Source: Bugulina stolonifera (taxonomy: Eukaryota > Bryozoa > Gymnolaemata > Cheilostomatida > Bugulidae). From it: a DNA stretch of 64,000 nucleotides. Below the pieces are notes generated by a model. That model was given only the letters and a program-made list of their open reading frames with translations, had not been told where the DNA came from and made no database searches. Numbering within the stretch: position 1 is the stretch's first letter; every line of letters starts with the position of its first letter. Below are positions 34,608 to 48,035 of this stretch, piece after piece. The DNA is taken from NCBI GenBank assembly GCA_935421135.1, contig OW285192.1, positions 12,665,501 to 12,729,500 of the forward strand, given 5' to 3'. Made by a program: the position numbers and the translations under genes.

Positions 34608-37600
34608 ACTTGTGTCAAGTTGGTGTACCTGGATATCACGATAGCTCTAAGTCTATTTTACCACATAGCTCACCAGTCACACCTTATGACATCATCGATT
34701 ACTATAAAATGATCGACTACTAAAGCATCTTCACGCACCATGATGTCGTCAAGTACTATTTATTGCTCCTCTCATCTTATCACCTCATCATCTACAATAG
34801 CATTGTGATGCATGCTGATGACATAAATCATGTGCTATGACATCATAATGTACTATAACATCACAATGCACTATGGCATTACTCTCTAAAATATAGCATC
34901 ACCAAATACTATTACATTATCACTCTCTACTGATATGACATCATCATGTAAAATGACATCACACCAAAGTTTATAGAATTAATAAGTTTTTCCACGGCTT
35001 CATACACCAATAGGATCGCGTGAAATCTGACCTAATAAGCGGCCTAGTTCAAAGTAGTTGAGCGGCAACGAAAAATTACCGATAAAACAATGGAGTCTTC
35101 TCAAGATTGGCGAAAAAATTGCCCTGAGATTGGCTAAAAGTACCTGTAATGCTAGCCCATGATTTTCAGAATACATGATGTTTATACCAATAGCATCAAT
35201 AAAAGATGCAAGCATTTAGAAGAGCATAAATATAGGAAAAAGGCTAAAAAATTTAGAGCCATCCTACTGATCACGTGGTCTGGACTATTTATGTCTCATG
35301 TAGACCAAAGATTTTAAAAGTACGCTCTTTGTGCAGACTGTCAACCACTATTGCCGACCTATATTTCTATAGCCTAAGCGTTTGACTACAGGCTGGGCGC
35401 TCGTTAAAGAGCAACGGTTTACCCATTTTGGCGAGAGAACTACGGCAAATGAGTATGCGCATCGTTTACTGGATAAACTTGGTATATAGAAACTTTGATC
35501 ACACCTTGTAATAACATCATCATTTATGACACCATCATTGAAATCATTGGACAGGGCTACTTTTTGGTAATATTTACACCCAAAGTCTCTTGTCATATGG
35601 AATATTAACCTCAGAACTCAATCAGGCAATTAATATACTGTATGGAAAGTACAATAAGCATGTCCTGGTATGCCATAAACAATAGGAATTGCTTAGAGTT
35701 ATGCCCTCTTTTACCTCATGTCCTTACAAAGTGGACAACTCCACAGTGGCTATGCCTTCGCATTCTTTAAGAAACTATTCTAAGAAAAACAGTTAATAGC
35801 ACTGATTGAATGTGTCATGACTATCGTGATCTGCTCCGCAAATAATATTATGGTATTAAGGATAAACTTGTGGTAATTTATCTAATAGACAACCTTTTAG
35901 TGTCCTTGAATATGTACTTGAATATTTTCTAGTACATGCCAACAAACATTCTTTGAACTCTTATATAAAAACATTGATATCCACATTCCTTGGCCGTATC
36001 AGACGCCAGTACACCTTGGTGACAAATTTAATCTCCGCGGCTCCGTGTGAATGGGAACTGAACTATATTCTAGATAATATAATAATATAATGATGTACTT
36101 TTTGATTAGTCCAGTCTTCCAATAAGAGTATAATATTTTATATAGATTCCTACAAAGGATTTGAAACATATTTTCCAAAAGTCGTTTGGTAACTGGAAGT
36201 AGTTCATAATATAAATTCTTATCCATCCATTAATAAGCTTTTCGACAACAATTTTGTTGAATAGCTTGAGATAAAAATTCATTGACTGTAGGAAACGCTT
36301 GGGGGGGAGGGGGCTGTAACAGACCTCCGCAAACCTCAATAGACAGAACACTGCTTCCCCCTTACTCTCCACTCAATCCGCTCACCCTCATCGACTTGTG
36401 CATTGTCTTCTATGTTAGCACTGACGTGGTAACCTTAGTTAGAATTCCCGTATCATAGTCACATGGTTACTGCTGATTCAGCATAACGAATGCGCCAACT
36501 GCCTACCTCCTACACCTTAACTTGGGTAGCTGTGAATTTAACTTATAAATATAGTGCAAGTTTAAAAATAACATAATAATAGGTAATTTCTACTTCAATG
36601 CTTACCTCACGTTACATCACTGAAACCTATCATAAAATGGGAAGATGAAATTCCGTGTTAATTTTAGGTTGGGATGCCAATTGCTAACCGTGTAATAATT
36701 TCCTTTTATTCTAAAATAGACCAGTTATAACTAAACGTAGATGTGAAACGATAATATATTCACCACTAAACCACATGACAATTTATGTGTCAGTCAGTGT
36801 TAACTCTTCATAATATATATAATAACTGGTGTCACACCCAAGCTCTCTTCAAACTGTACATATAACTAAAGGTTGTAATTGATTTGTGATACTTATACTA
36901 GTAGTCTACAATGTAATGCAATAGTATACAAATATACACATCCTACTAGTATGGTCAAGGTATACACCCTTACTACTGGTAGTGTTGTAAAACCTGTGTG
37001 TGTACATGTATAATTATGAATAATTGCTGTAGGTTTGACCAGAGAATTCACTGGTCATTGACTCGTAGTCTTGGTGTAGTTGGTACAAGGTACCTGGAAC
37101 TTGCAATCTGACAACAAACATGCACAAATCATAAATCTTGTTAGTTTCGAAGAAATGGGATAGCCATGTTCTACAAACAATCACCATTAATACAAGCTCA
37201 TTCCTTTGAAAAGCAAGAAACCCAGTCTATTTTATTCCTGGCTATTTATTTGGGCAGATCAAGCTGTTCTATAATGAATCGACATAACTGATTTTGCTGT
37301 TTTGGGTTCCCTGTTATGAGACAGTACTTTAAGACATGGGAAGTAAGATTGCATCAAATAAAACACTTGATAAATATGTTTCCATTACTAAAATACATAA
37401 TATAGCATTGGTATTGCTGTATTACAGACATATGATACCTTTCCATCTCCTAGTAATAAGGTATTTCTTGTAACTTACATGTTGGTGCTATGAATTCACT
37501 TGTACTTTTAGTTTATTGGTACATTGATCAATGAGCCATCCAATTATTAAGGTAATATCCTTTAATCCTAATAATTATGATAACTACTTCCCCTCAAATC

Positions 37601-37701
37601 AGGGCAGGTAAGCATCGGATTGGATAGACTGTATATTAACCATTGCTGGGCGGTAGTATCTGGTAGAAATCAGGTTCCAGCCAATGCACCTGGTGCCAGT
37701 C

Positions 37702-37822
37702 CCAAGTCTCGATAAAAGAGGAGGTAGCGGTAGATAGGGTGGACTTAACCAAGTCTCGATAAAACAGGAGGTGGCGGCAGAAAAGGCGGGCTTGACCAAG
37801 TCTCGATAAAGGAGAAGGTGAC
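37702..37822. repeat. 47-bp tandem repeat, about 2.6 copies
   Basis: CCAAGTCTCGATAAA recurs at 37702, 37749 and 37796, each time followed by a purine-rich GAGGAGGTRRCGG-like segment. Copies differ at several sites, so it is older than the neighbouring 28-bp duplication. Confidence 0.9.
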
Positions 37823-38220
37823 GGCTCCAACTAAGACCATGACCGATACATGTAACTTCTGTCGGTAGCTACCTCACATGAAAAGTAGGAAAAGCTGGAA
37901 CAAATATAAACTATACAGTTGTCAAATGAAAAACTGAGACAAGCTGCTATTAAACAATCTCTTACAAGATAACTAACAGGAAACAGACATTTTCCACATG
38001 TCAGAGCAAATTATCGTCATGTGATAATGATTGAGCGAAATACTTGTACTATCTGTTCTCTATAGTGAACCAATCACAGTATTCAATAGTAAATATTATA
38101 TATTATACTGAAAGTGCTAGTGTTTTACAGAACCCTGCTGTCTGGTTACATAAACAGTCCTCCGTCTTAGTAAACATAGTAGCGCAGTGAGAGAGGACGA
38201 CTTTGGTTACTCTAAGAACA

Positions 38221-38276
38221 GCATAATAGCCCAATACAAGACTAGACGGCATAATAGCCCAATACAAGACTAGACG
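38221..38276. repeat. 28-bp exact tandem duplication
   Basis: GCATAATAGCCCAATACAAG plus ACTAGACG occurs twice without change, at 38221 and 38249. Confidence 0.95.
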
Positions 38277-38850
38277 TTATACCAATGATTTTATTAAAAT
38301 ACATGTAAATTTCTAAACAAACATTTGAGCACTATGTACAATATTTGAAAAACATGTTTTGCACAATATTATTAAGATCAAGCACAGAAGGATACTCTGC
38401 CACTATCTATTTTAATACATATTTCCTAATTGAATGCTAGTACTGATTAGAAAATAGCTATTTAACTCTATATTATTGGTTATTAGATAACTTTTAACTT
38501 AATGTTACAATAATAAATATGGCTATGTTTCTAATTTAAAATGTATCAAAAACTGGGATCAGGCGCCGGATGAAATATCATAATATAGTCTTAAGTATGC
38601 TAGCATAATACCACATATTAAGGGGTTGGAAATGAAAAGAAGCTTTCTGGGCAGTACTAGTTGCAGTTTACTAGTCGACTCCCATAGCAAGAGAGTTTGG
38701 ACGCCTCTTAACAGGTTGACAGCCTCTTGATTGATGGCACCTAATCTAAGTTGTAGCAGGTTCTTGCTCTACCAGACCATCTCTTCCTCAACTCTGCCAC
38801 TTTCATGCAATTACGTATTTATAATAACGAACAACTTGAAAGCATACGCT

Positions 38851-40157
38851 TTACAATATTGTACAACAGCATTTACCACCTTTCTTGTTTTTGTTATTTA
38901 TCTGATGCACGGCTTCCATAAATAGCTCATTAATATTATGCTTCTTCTTCGCTGATGTCTCAATAAATGGAACGTTCCAAATGTCTGCTAGTTGCTGTCC
39001 GTCTGCTGCCGTTACTTCTCTCTCAAACTGTAGATCACACTTGTTTCCTACTAATATTATGGGTACCTCCTTCTTTCTCTTTATTCTGCAGATTGCATCT
39101 TTCATCAGCATGACATCTTTGAATGACTGGTAGTTATTTATACCATAGACTATGATAAAACCTTCTCCATTTCTGATATACAAATCTCTCATAGAGGCAA
39201 ACTGCTCAGTTCCTACAATGCAAGTCCGACATTAGTGCAGTACAGAATCTTAAAATGGAAGATAAATTCTAAAAATTAATGTCAATTGAAAACTAATCAG
39301 AAACGATTATATCTAGAACTGTAGGCTACAAGGAAATGTGAACTGCTATTGGCTACTTTAAAATAAAGATAGATGATGATGATGCATTTTCATTGTGGTA
39401 GTATATAATGATATCGAACTCTAACTCTACCGTACCAAACAAAAAAGGACTATTTATGATGTTGACTAGACAACAATAATATAATATTGGTGAAGATTAA
39501 GATTAAAGATGGCGGAGTTAGTATTCTGTTTGTAATGATTGTATGAATGTAGTAAATTTTTCTATCCTGCGGTCACATGGTTCACCACAACTACTTGCTG
39601 CAAATGGTAGATCTTAAGATATCTGAGCCTATGTGTAGGTGTGTTGAATTAACATACACTGTAGATATTAGCAACTAGTAGTTCCTAAGGTAAGGGGGAG
39701 GCATAGGACAGGGTTTATAATGATATACATTATTAGTAGCCTAGTGGTTCTAGCCTGTTAATTTCTACCTACTCTTACCTCCAACATACTCATATAATTG
39801 TTATAATGTAATTTCTGAGGACCAAGCAATGGTCTGTGTACACTATGCATAGTGTAAGATCTACCTTCTCATAAGTTAATTGACCAAATCAAGAAGAGTA
39901 TGACTTCAAGTACAGTAATCATTATGCCTAACATAACTTCTTGACAGGTACGCACCCAGCTCTAAAACACCTTATTTACCTGCAGTGTCAAGGACTTCTA
40001 TAACGCATGGTTCCTTGTTCACCTCTATATCCTTCCTGTACACATCTTCGACTGTGGGATTGTAGTTCTGTACAAATCTTCCAGCTACAAACTGTACTGT
40101 GATGGCTGATTTTCCTACTCCTCCAGAACCAAATAAGACTACTTTAAATTCTCTCAT
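38851..40157 (-). CDS. Rap2-like small GTPase (179 aa)
   Basis: Exons (-): 40157-39980 and 39212-38851; 540 bases in frame. All GTPase motifs are present: P-loop GSGGVGKS (10-17), switch I with Y32-N-P-T35 and effector E37-D38, DTAG (57-60) followed by T61 (the Rap residue where Ras has Q61), NKCDL, and ETSAK. The opening [18 protein letters not shown] and [14 protein letters not shown] match Rap2 best. Position 39, Phe in Rap2 and Ser in Rap1/Ras, is Val here. The C-terminus is CCCTIL. C176-TIL is a CAAX box whose final Leu predicts geranylgeranylation, and the preceding cysteines suggest palmitoylation as in Rap2. Rap proteins act at membranes in adhesion and MAP4K/TNIK-type signalling. The single intron splits codon 60. 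Length is normal (Rap2A 183 aa). It could also be a divergent Rap paralog. Confidence 0.88.
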
Positions 40158-43100
40158 CTTGAATCTGTGTGTGTCTCTCTGATGACTAGTTTAGTTCTTT
40201 CCTTCTTTGTGGATCTAGGATATAATGAGCCACTGTAATAATTCCTTCTAAATCACCATCATTATATACTAGATGACATGATATTACGAAAATAAATGTC
40301 GAGTTATAATTATGCCTACTATATATGTGCGGGCACGAAGTATGAAAATGACTATGCTTGTACAGTCATCTCACATTCATAAATAAAGGTTGTGGACTAA
40401 ACAAATGATGAGGGGATCTAGGCATGATGATATTTGTATAAATTTTGTAATTGTTGTTTTATTCAAAAGCGTGTTTTAGAACTGTAATTTACAAACATTC
40501 ATCCGTTCATATTATTAGATGGCCTACTTGAATAGCGACTTTATTATCAAGGTGTGATTATGTCTCTCTGCTAATGAACATACCACTGCAATGTGTGACA
40601 TTATGCTAGCTACCTACGCTGTCGTCTCAAAAACTCTTGCTTGATAAGCCACTTGATTTTTCTACAAATTCCTATTATTTTTTCTACAGAGATTTTGATT
40701 CTCACTGGTTTCGGCTCATTTGAAATGCCTTGATATCGTAGTATTAATGTTAAAGTAGTATTTTTGAAGTTGAATATTCTCTCTTTGTAACAAGAATTGA
40801 ATACTGTCAAAGTGGACACACGACGTAATTAAAATATGCCGTTAAATCTGAAACATTTAAACTGTAGAGATTGTTGACGGGTTAGTTAGCTTCATGGAAT
40901 AGTCTAGAGCAAGCTATGACTATTCATCTTCTATGACTTTGTAAAACCTGGAAGTATAGGAAGACCGAGGATGAACTAGGCTTTAGCATTTATTAGATAC
41001 AAGTAAATCATATAAATTACGAAACCACAGGCTGGCGATCAATCATCAGTTAACCATTGCATCATGAATGAACCTGTCATAAATCTCAAAGTTGGAGATA
41101 TCTATCTTCCGACATTCGACTGATGAAATCGGTGAAGAATGTTCTAAACCAATGAAATGCTATACAGTTATATACAGGCAATGCCCATAGCCTATAGGGA
41201 AGCAGATCAAAGCGAACTACAGTAGACTAAATTAGTTTGTACATTATCTCTTAACAGATAACTGATTTATATACTTAGCGAGTAGTATTTGGGTTTTGGG
41301 CAATAACTTGCCAACACTCGTTGATATAAATATGACATTGCAAAATTAACTGCCGGATACGTCACAACTGTTACTATGAAATATTGCATTATAATTTCCA
41401 AACGACTCATAACATGTTTTTTAAGCTTCAAACTTACAACTGATTCTTGTCTGTTAGCTGGTGTGAGGATAGTTATAATAGAAGTCACTTTCATTTCCTC
41501 TAAAATTTCCCCATGAACATGTTAGACATGGTAGTCATGTACCCTACAGCGTACAAATGCTGGAATGTGTAATCTACATGTAATTATCATGTGATTAGAT
41601 TGGTGAGAGCTGTAGTTAGTACTTCCACAGCTGAAAGGGTTGTAATCTAAAATAAGTCAAGTGTGTGTTGACTGAGGGACAGAGTTACTTTCCCCGAACC
41701 TACATTTGAAAACTATGGAAAATGGTGTTACATTATGCATGCAGGATATCCAAAAGCTATTGATTCCAATTCGAAGTTATCTTCTCCCAATTTGTTCATC
41801 TTTTCCTTTTCAGTAGCTTATGAGCAATGATAATATACATTCATTGTTTTGAGTGCCCAAGCCTACTATGTAGAAAACAATAACAAAATCTCTTATAGAA
41901 TGTGCTGTTGGGGGGAGAATGGGGACCCCCTTCTGGTCACCTATGGTCAAACTAGTAACCTGTGTGTCAGCTATACATGCAAATTATGATGGAGTGAGAA
42001 ATTTATTCACCAAAATAGTGTGTATGCTATGAATATTTAATAGGAGAGAATATTAATCTTATTCAATGATATTGGTATGCCTATGTACAAGTAGTTAATG
42101 TTTTTACTGCTATTTATGCAGATATTTTGCTGAGGTAAGCCTAGTATAACATTGCCAACTACATACATAGTCATTTATCTGACCCACAAGGCCACAGTTG
42201 CCTGATATAAATAGTGAATAATACTGTCCATGTGCATGGAATGCCGATACATAATATACTAAAGATTTGTATAGACCTACCATCCACTTTGTACTACATG
42301 ATTGTATAGCTTATAACGCACTGGAAGATGCCTAAATACAGTTACAAATAATATAAAAGTAAAAATTAATTTTATGTGCTTTCTCTGTCAGATAAAGTTT
42401 GCTGCATCACTGATAGTGTAGCTATAAAATGTCCAGAACCACGGTTGTATGTATCACTGGTTACTAGAAGTTTCACCATTTGAACTACTGGTTGGTGAAA
42501 AATGTCTGTTTTCAAAAATTTAAACCTCCCATGTAGCATGCATCATCATCAGTCCATCATAAGTCCGAATTTTTCTTTGTTTGAAGCTGATAGGTTAGAT
42601 GCTTTTCTTATAGTTTTTATAGGGTTTGCCAGTCAAAACATTCATTATCCTATAATTCAAATTCAGCTGCGCTACAATTAATTATACACTGGATATCCTT
42701 ATATGGATATGATTCAGATATGCAGCTGATGAAGTTACGTACTAGGATCTATGTCCTACTACTACTACCTACGTATAGCCTGCTAGTAAGCATGAGACTA
42801 GTTTAATAATATACATATAATCTCAGTATGACTAAGTAGAACTGTAAATACTAATCATCCCAATTGCATAAATGCAGTGAAATTAAGTTGTATTAGACGT
42901 CATATAAATAATAGATGTACAATGTGTGTGCGTCTCCTACAGCCTGAAATATATTGGCAAAAAATCTACTAAATATATAACAGGTTTTAGTAACCTGCGT
43001 GGTGAAGTTGTTAACTTGATTATTTGTAGATTTCAGAGTAACACAAGTGCAACTCCTACAGCCTGAAACATATTTGCAAAAAATCTACTAAATATATAAC

Positions 43101-46100
43101 AGGTTTTAGTAACCTGCGTGGTGAAGTTGTTAACTTGATTATTTGTAGATTTCAGAGTAACACAAGTGCAACTCCTGTACAATCCTGTTGTGGAAGGGGA
43201 GCTCTTGTTCTTGGAGTTTTAGCTCATAACAGGCTTCCCTGACTTACAAGTTGTGTTAAACTTGGCTAAATGCAGGGCTGTATAAAAACAAACTTGCATT
43301 ATTGTGTTCTGCAACTAACTTTTGTTGATTGGTTGTTATTTCATGCTATGGGAAAATAAAGTTAGCTGATCCCTGGATCAGTCTACATCTAAAAATACAG
43401 GTGCACTTATAGGATTGGTTAGAGCATAGCCAAGGATCTGCAACCAGCATTTGTAGGTGTTAGCACCAAGGCTACAAACACTAAAACCACAGTCTATAAT
43501 AATATAATAATACTGCTGAATCTCTGAAGGTATTTTAAAATTTATGGCAATAATAATAAATTTTATGTGCACTTTATTTTCAGTTTATCCAAAGAGTAGA
43601 TAAGTGGCGCTAACGACTAAGACATTCCTTTGATCTACCACACCTTACTTCTTCCAGTTCCACCAGAGAGCAAGCTTAACATTACTTAGCAGGTGGAAGC
43701 AACTGTACATATACAGCAAGATACAAATATGGTAGTAAGTATACTAGCCATGGCAGTGTATAACTGTATTATACAACAGGTGTATTACAGCAGCAATAGC
43801 CCATGTGTGGTACGCTTAGATGTTGCATAACAGTTACAAGACTGTTTAGGGGTGGAGGTTGTGGCCTACCTAAATTTTACACCCTGTTAGGTCTGATTTA
43901 AATAGGAGCCAAGACTAACATTCAAAGTTTGTTTAATAATTTAGTGGTAAACTCAAGCACCCACCCCCTAAGCCACCAAGTAGGCTATTTCCAGAGAAAG
44001 CTAATTCTTGTCATGCCCAGCAACAGATTTATCTCTGACTAAACTGATTTAATGAAGGAGAGGCTTGCTAACCACTGTTGGTGCTAAGACAGGGTCCCTT
44101 TAATCCCCTTAATCTGACAAGCATATTGATATTTAATCTTCTCTAATCCACTAGTAGTCAACTGTGATCAGCATAACTAAGGCTGAAAGTAGATCACAGT
44201 AGCTAGCTCAACCCACACAAGCTCAGGTTCTATTGAAATTTATAAAGTTTTAACCAAAGTGAAAGGACTGGGGTTTCAAGTGGCCCAGGCAGATTGGTCA
44301 TATTATTATAGTGTGATGCAAGAGAAGACAACCTCTTTATAATGAGCTAGAGCTAGACTGGTTTAATTCATGAGAGTCCAAAGTGTGTTTATTCGAGATT
44401 GTGTACCATTAATTTGTCACAAAACAGTGTGGTTTTCAAATTCTATACTAGTCACATTATTTTGGGTGTTTAATTGGTTAACAACCTCAAGCAAATGTTG
44501 CATATTTTCACTTTCTGAGAACAGAAATGTAGTTTATTACATTTTCCATCAATAGGCCTACCAGTAGCTAAACGGGACTAAAATTTTCACCAGTACTTTT
44601 GCCTAAAATGTGTTTTGTGTCTTTTCTAAACAGTCGCATATGAAATTTAGCCACAGCAAATCGCCTGGCCCAATATTTCCAATAGTGTCCATGGTTTTAT
44701 ATCGAACAGGTCAGTAGATTTCAAACAATAACATGACTGAGCTAGTTATACTCACCATTAGATTAATGTAGTAACAAACAGTTGGTGTATTCCAATAGTA
44801 GCCTCTACCAGTTCAACTAATATATATATATGTATATCTATATATCCACCGTCTTTCCAAACTCTTGTATCAGTTGGTTTGCACGCCCTACAAAGTTGAG
44901 AATTACCAGCACACACGACCTGCTTTAGCTCCTTCTTCCACCAGTGTATATGGCACATCCACATATCACTGTGCTACACCATCACTCATCAACAATCATA
45001 GCCTGAGGGATTCAACTAAAACTGGTGGGGGTGGCAAGATAGCCCTTCAACTTATTTACGAAAAGTTGGATATAAAAATAAGTTGCTATTGCACCGTCAT
45101 CCATAAACATTCCTGATTGCCATGGAAACGACCTAATCTAGGCCTATGATAAGCATACTGACAAATTACCAATTAACTTCGCTTTGCTTCGATGGCCATT
45201 GTTTGGTGTTCCATAGTTTATAACTAAAATTAAAAGAAAAATTTCGCTTCAAGTTTATCGAAAGCTAATTATATCTAGACACTTGACTGAAGGAAACCAA
45301 ACATGGTGGTAAACACAAATCTGTTAGTATAGAGTTAAACAAAGCCACATTTCTACCATCTCAAAAAAGAGAATTGCAAATCAGTCTTTGAAACAGAAAA
45401 ACCTATAAGATTGCAACTCGAACAATAGTTCAAGTACATGTAGTGGCCTTTGTCTTCATCAAATATGTTTGAGTTGAGCTTCTGCAGGCCATGCATGGTT
45501 CTGAGAATATATTTTTGGTGCTACAAGGGAGATAATTCCTACTTAATGCACAGAAAGCAGTTTGTGAGCCTAATCAAAAGATACATGTATTGCTGATACG
45601 CATCTTTGCAATTACACTTGGCGTAATTATATACTTTCATATGCCATTTATGTGCATAATGACCTAGTCTAAGTTCTCAGCCATTATGGCTATTATAGTA
45701 TTTAGGCTAGGACCTAAATACTGAGCCTAATAGTTGAATGTGAGTGTACACATTTTTCCCATAGACCTTTTTCCAATTTTGTATGAGAGAGATATGGTGC
45801 ATGTGGTAGCCTACATGTCTATGATAATATGTACTCGTGTACTCCACTCAAGATATTCCCAGGTCTAGAAAGCCAAGTGAAGCCTAGGCGACCATTTTGG
45901 GAATCATTATTATTGGTACCTTTCCAGCAGCACTGTCTTTTCCATGGAAGATAATATTATAATATATTATTATTGTTGCTAGGTGTGGAGTGAGGGAGTG
46001 CTCCAACACTATAATTATGTCACTTGGTACCAAGCATGTGATGATAACATACAGTTATTTAAACCAAAAAACACAATGTAAACAGCTTAAAAACTGAACA

Positions 46101-47847
46101 AAGGTCACCAGTAAAGCGACTTTTTGCACAAAAAATATAGCAAAAAATTCAACAACAGCTCTTTGTTCAAAACAAATACTTTACTTGCTGAAGGTTAAAT
46201 TGTACTATATTTGGTAGTACTGAAGTAGTGCACTTCAATGTATGTGATCATTGTAATATTATTCAGAGTATCTACTTGAAATTCAAGAAAAAGGAGTTGC
46301 TTATTATTGTTAGTAAAGGTTAAATATCTAGAAAAATTGCGGCAAGAAGGGCGGAATATGAAGGCTTTATCAAAAGGGAAGTTGAACAAATTAATCTTAT
46401 CTAATTACTGGTAGAATGTTGCAAGTGTGGATGTTTAGTGGCAGTTATGTGACACTGTGACTTTGTGGTTTTATAGGTGCTTGTGTGAGGTCACACGCTC
46501 CTAGCCTGGGATCCACAGATAGTATAGGTGCTTTATCCTAAGGCTATTCACACATATTACATCTTCACTAATAGCTGGTTCACTCAAGCGCAGTTTTGCT
46601 GAGTTTCAGATTAATATTTGAAAGTTCCTCAACACACACCAAATTTCACCAGAAACTGTGCTTGTGTGGAGCAGCTACAGTATATTATAGTACAGTATCT
46701 AAACCCATGCATAAAGCTGAAACAGTGGAGAGGGGTGGCTTATACTTTCCTCCCATAACATCAGCCAAACCCAGTTGGTATGATGGAAGCACGCTGGAAG
46801 CATTCTAGTTCCTATTTTAGACAATAGTGATAAACAATGGAATTTTAATACGATCTCCCTCATTAATTTATGAACAATTTTGAATGATAAATAATAACGA
46901 CGAATATAGGCACAGGGCGTTGAAATCTATTAACATGAGCCCATTTCAAATGAAGTCTGAGTTCACAATAGCAAAAAGTGAGTCGGCCTATTATAATGGA
47001 ATACTGCAGACACGTTAGCCCAAGTAAAAATTCCTCTTCGATTGGTAGATATACAGACAATTATTGTCTCTATAAATTCACCAACTGTCACATACCAGAC
47101 ATACTCCAGACATCATTGTTCAGTTTCCAGTCTATGCCATAACGGTTCATCATTCTAGGGTTTGACACAGAAGTGCTTCTATAAGAACAGAAGCATGACA
47201 GCCCACATGTCTCAAGAATGCAGAATATAGCTTTAGGCGTACAATACCTAATCATTTATTCACACCATTCAAAGCTTTGAAGGATCTGTATTTATTTTCT
47301 ACTAGTCAGCGTACATTATCAGTCTCAGTATTAGTCATGCGTTCACGTATATCACAGACATTTCTCATCTTTTACATCAAACGTTCACATGCAGGATTAT
47401 TTAGGAACTATAAGAATAAGTAGAGAATGATCCTTTTTCTCCAATGACTCATTTAATGCAACATTTGATGAAGAGAGCTAGACCTACATGTAGGTTAAGG
47501 TTTTACAGTATTTATCTTGAACTTTTAATCATCTATTTTTAGCACTTGGCCACCCTTTATGGATACTCTGAGAGGACATTAAAGTTCACAAGCTATACAG
47601 GAAGTGAAATCTTTTAAAAGTTAGATAATGTTTACATTAAACATAAATAGAAAACACTCATACAGACTATTCATGTTTCTTTTATTATAAATCTTATTCA
47701 AAAAAATTAAATTTCAATGTTCAACATTTTTAGTAATTCAATAAATTGAAATTCTACTATTTTATCATAGCATCTCACTGTTGCACAGGTATCTGCACAA
47801 TCACCAAAATGTAGCAAAATAAAAAAATATAATTTTTGAAACACAAT
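40158..47847. other. 7.7-kb intergenic region, no gene supported
   Basis: AT-rich DNA with a 119-bp tandem duplication (42934-43176) and a TATATA microsatellite at about 44820-44845. Short ORFs on both strands (40610-40819, 44758-45116, 46596-46808) lack family resemblance and splice context. Probably contains 5' sequences of the Rap2-like gene and the 3' flank of SUPT7L. Confidence 0.5.
42934..43176. repeat. 119-bp tandem duplication
   Basis: Two nearly identical 119-bp copies start at CTCCTACAGCCTGAAA (42934 and 43053). They differ at only a few bases near the left end (ATATTGGC versus CATATTTGC). The CTCCT that opens each unit recurs after the second copy at 43172-43176. Confidence 0.95.
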
Positions 47848-47853
47848 TTTATT
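47848..47853 (-). terminator. Poly(A) signal (AATAAA on minus strand), SUPT7L
   Basis: TTTATT on the plus strand, about 185 bases beyond the SUPT7L stop codon in the direction of transcription. Confidence 0.35.
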
Positions 47854-48035
47854 GTTTTGCACAGTGAGCAAGTGAGTGAATTACATCTCACTGCGTATGG
47901 ACGTGGTATAATAATACAGGGCTTCAACTAGATGATTTTATGATACATGTACATGCTGTATAACTGTACATACAGTATAATTTACAAAGAGATAATGGCA
48001 GCCTAGCGACGAACTTCGGTCTCATTCGTTGTCAC

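Larger units (their letters stand above)
34608..38850. other. Intergenic region between the CD225-type gene and the Rap2-like gene
   Basis: 34730-34970 is rich in short ATGACATCA/CATCATG-type words in irregular array. 35000-35600 is less AT-rich, with minus-strand ORFs (35000-35215, 35348-35596) but no recognisable protein. 36300-36311 holds a G-rich run. Tandem repeats lie at 37702-37822 and 38221-38276. No gene can be supported. Confidence 0.5.

Noticed and set aside
34253..34723. Reading straight through 34409 as a 156-aa protein
   Set aside because: A GTAAGC donor at 34410 and an acceptor at 34563 fit the CD225-type frame; read-through yields a non-conserved tail.
44758..45116. Overlapping ORFs on both strands
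   Set aside because: No family resemblance or splice context; the minus ORF spans a TATATA microsatellite.
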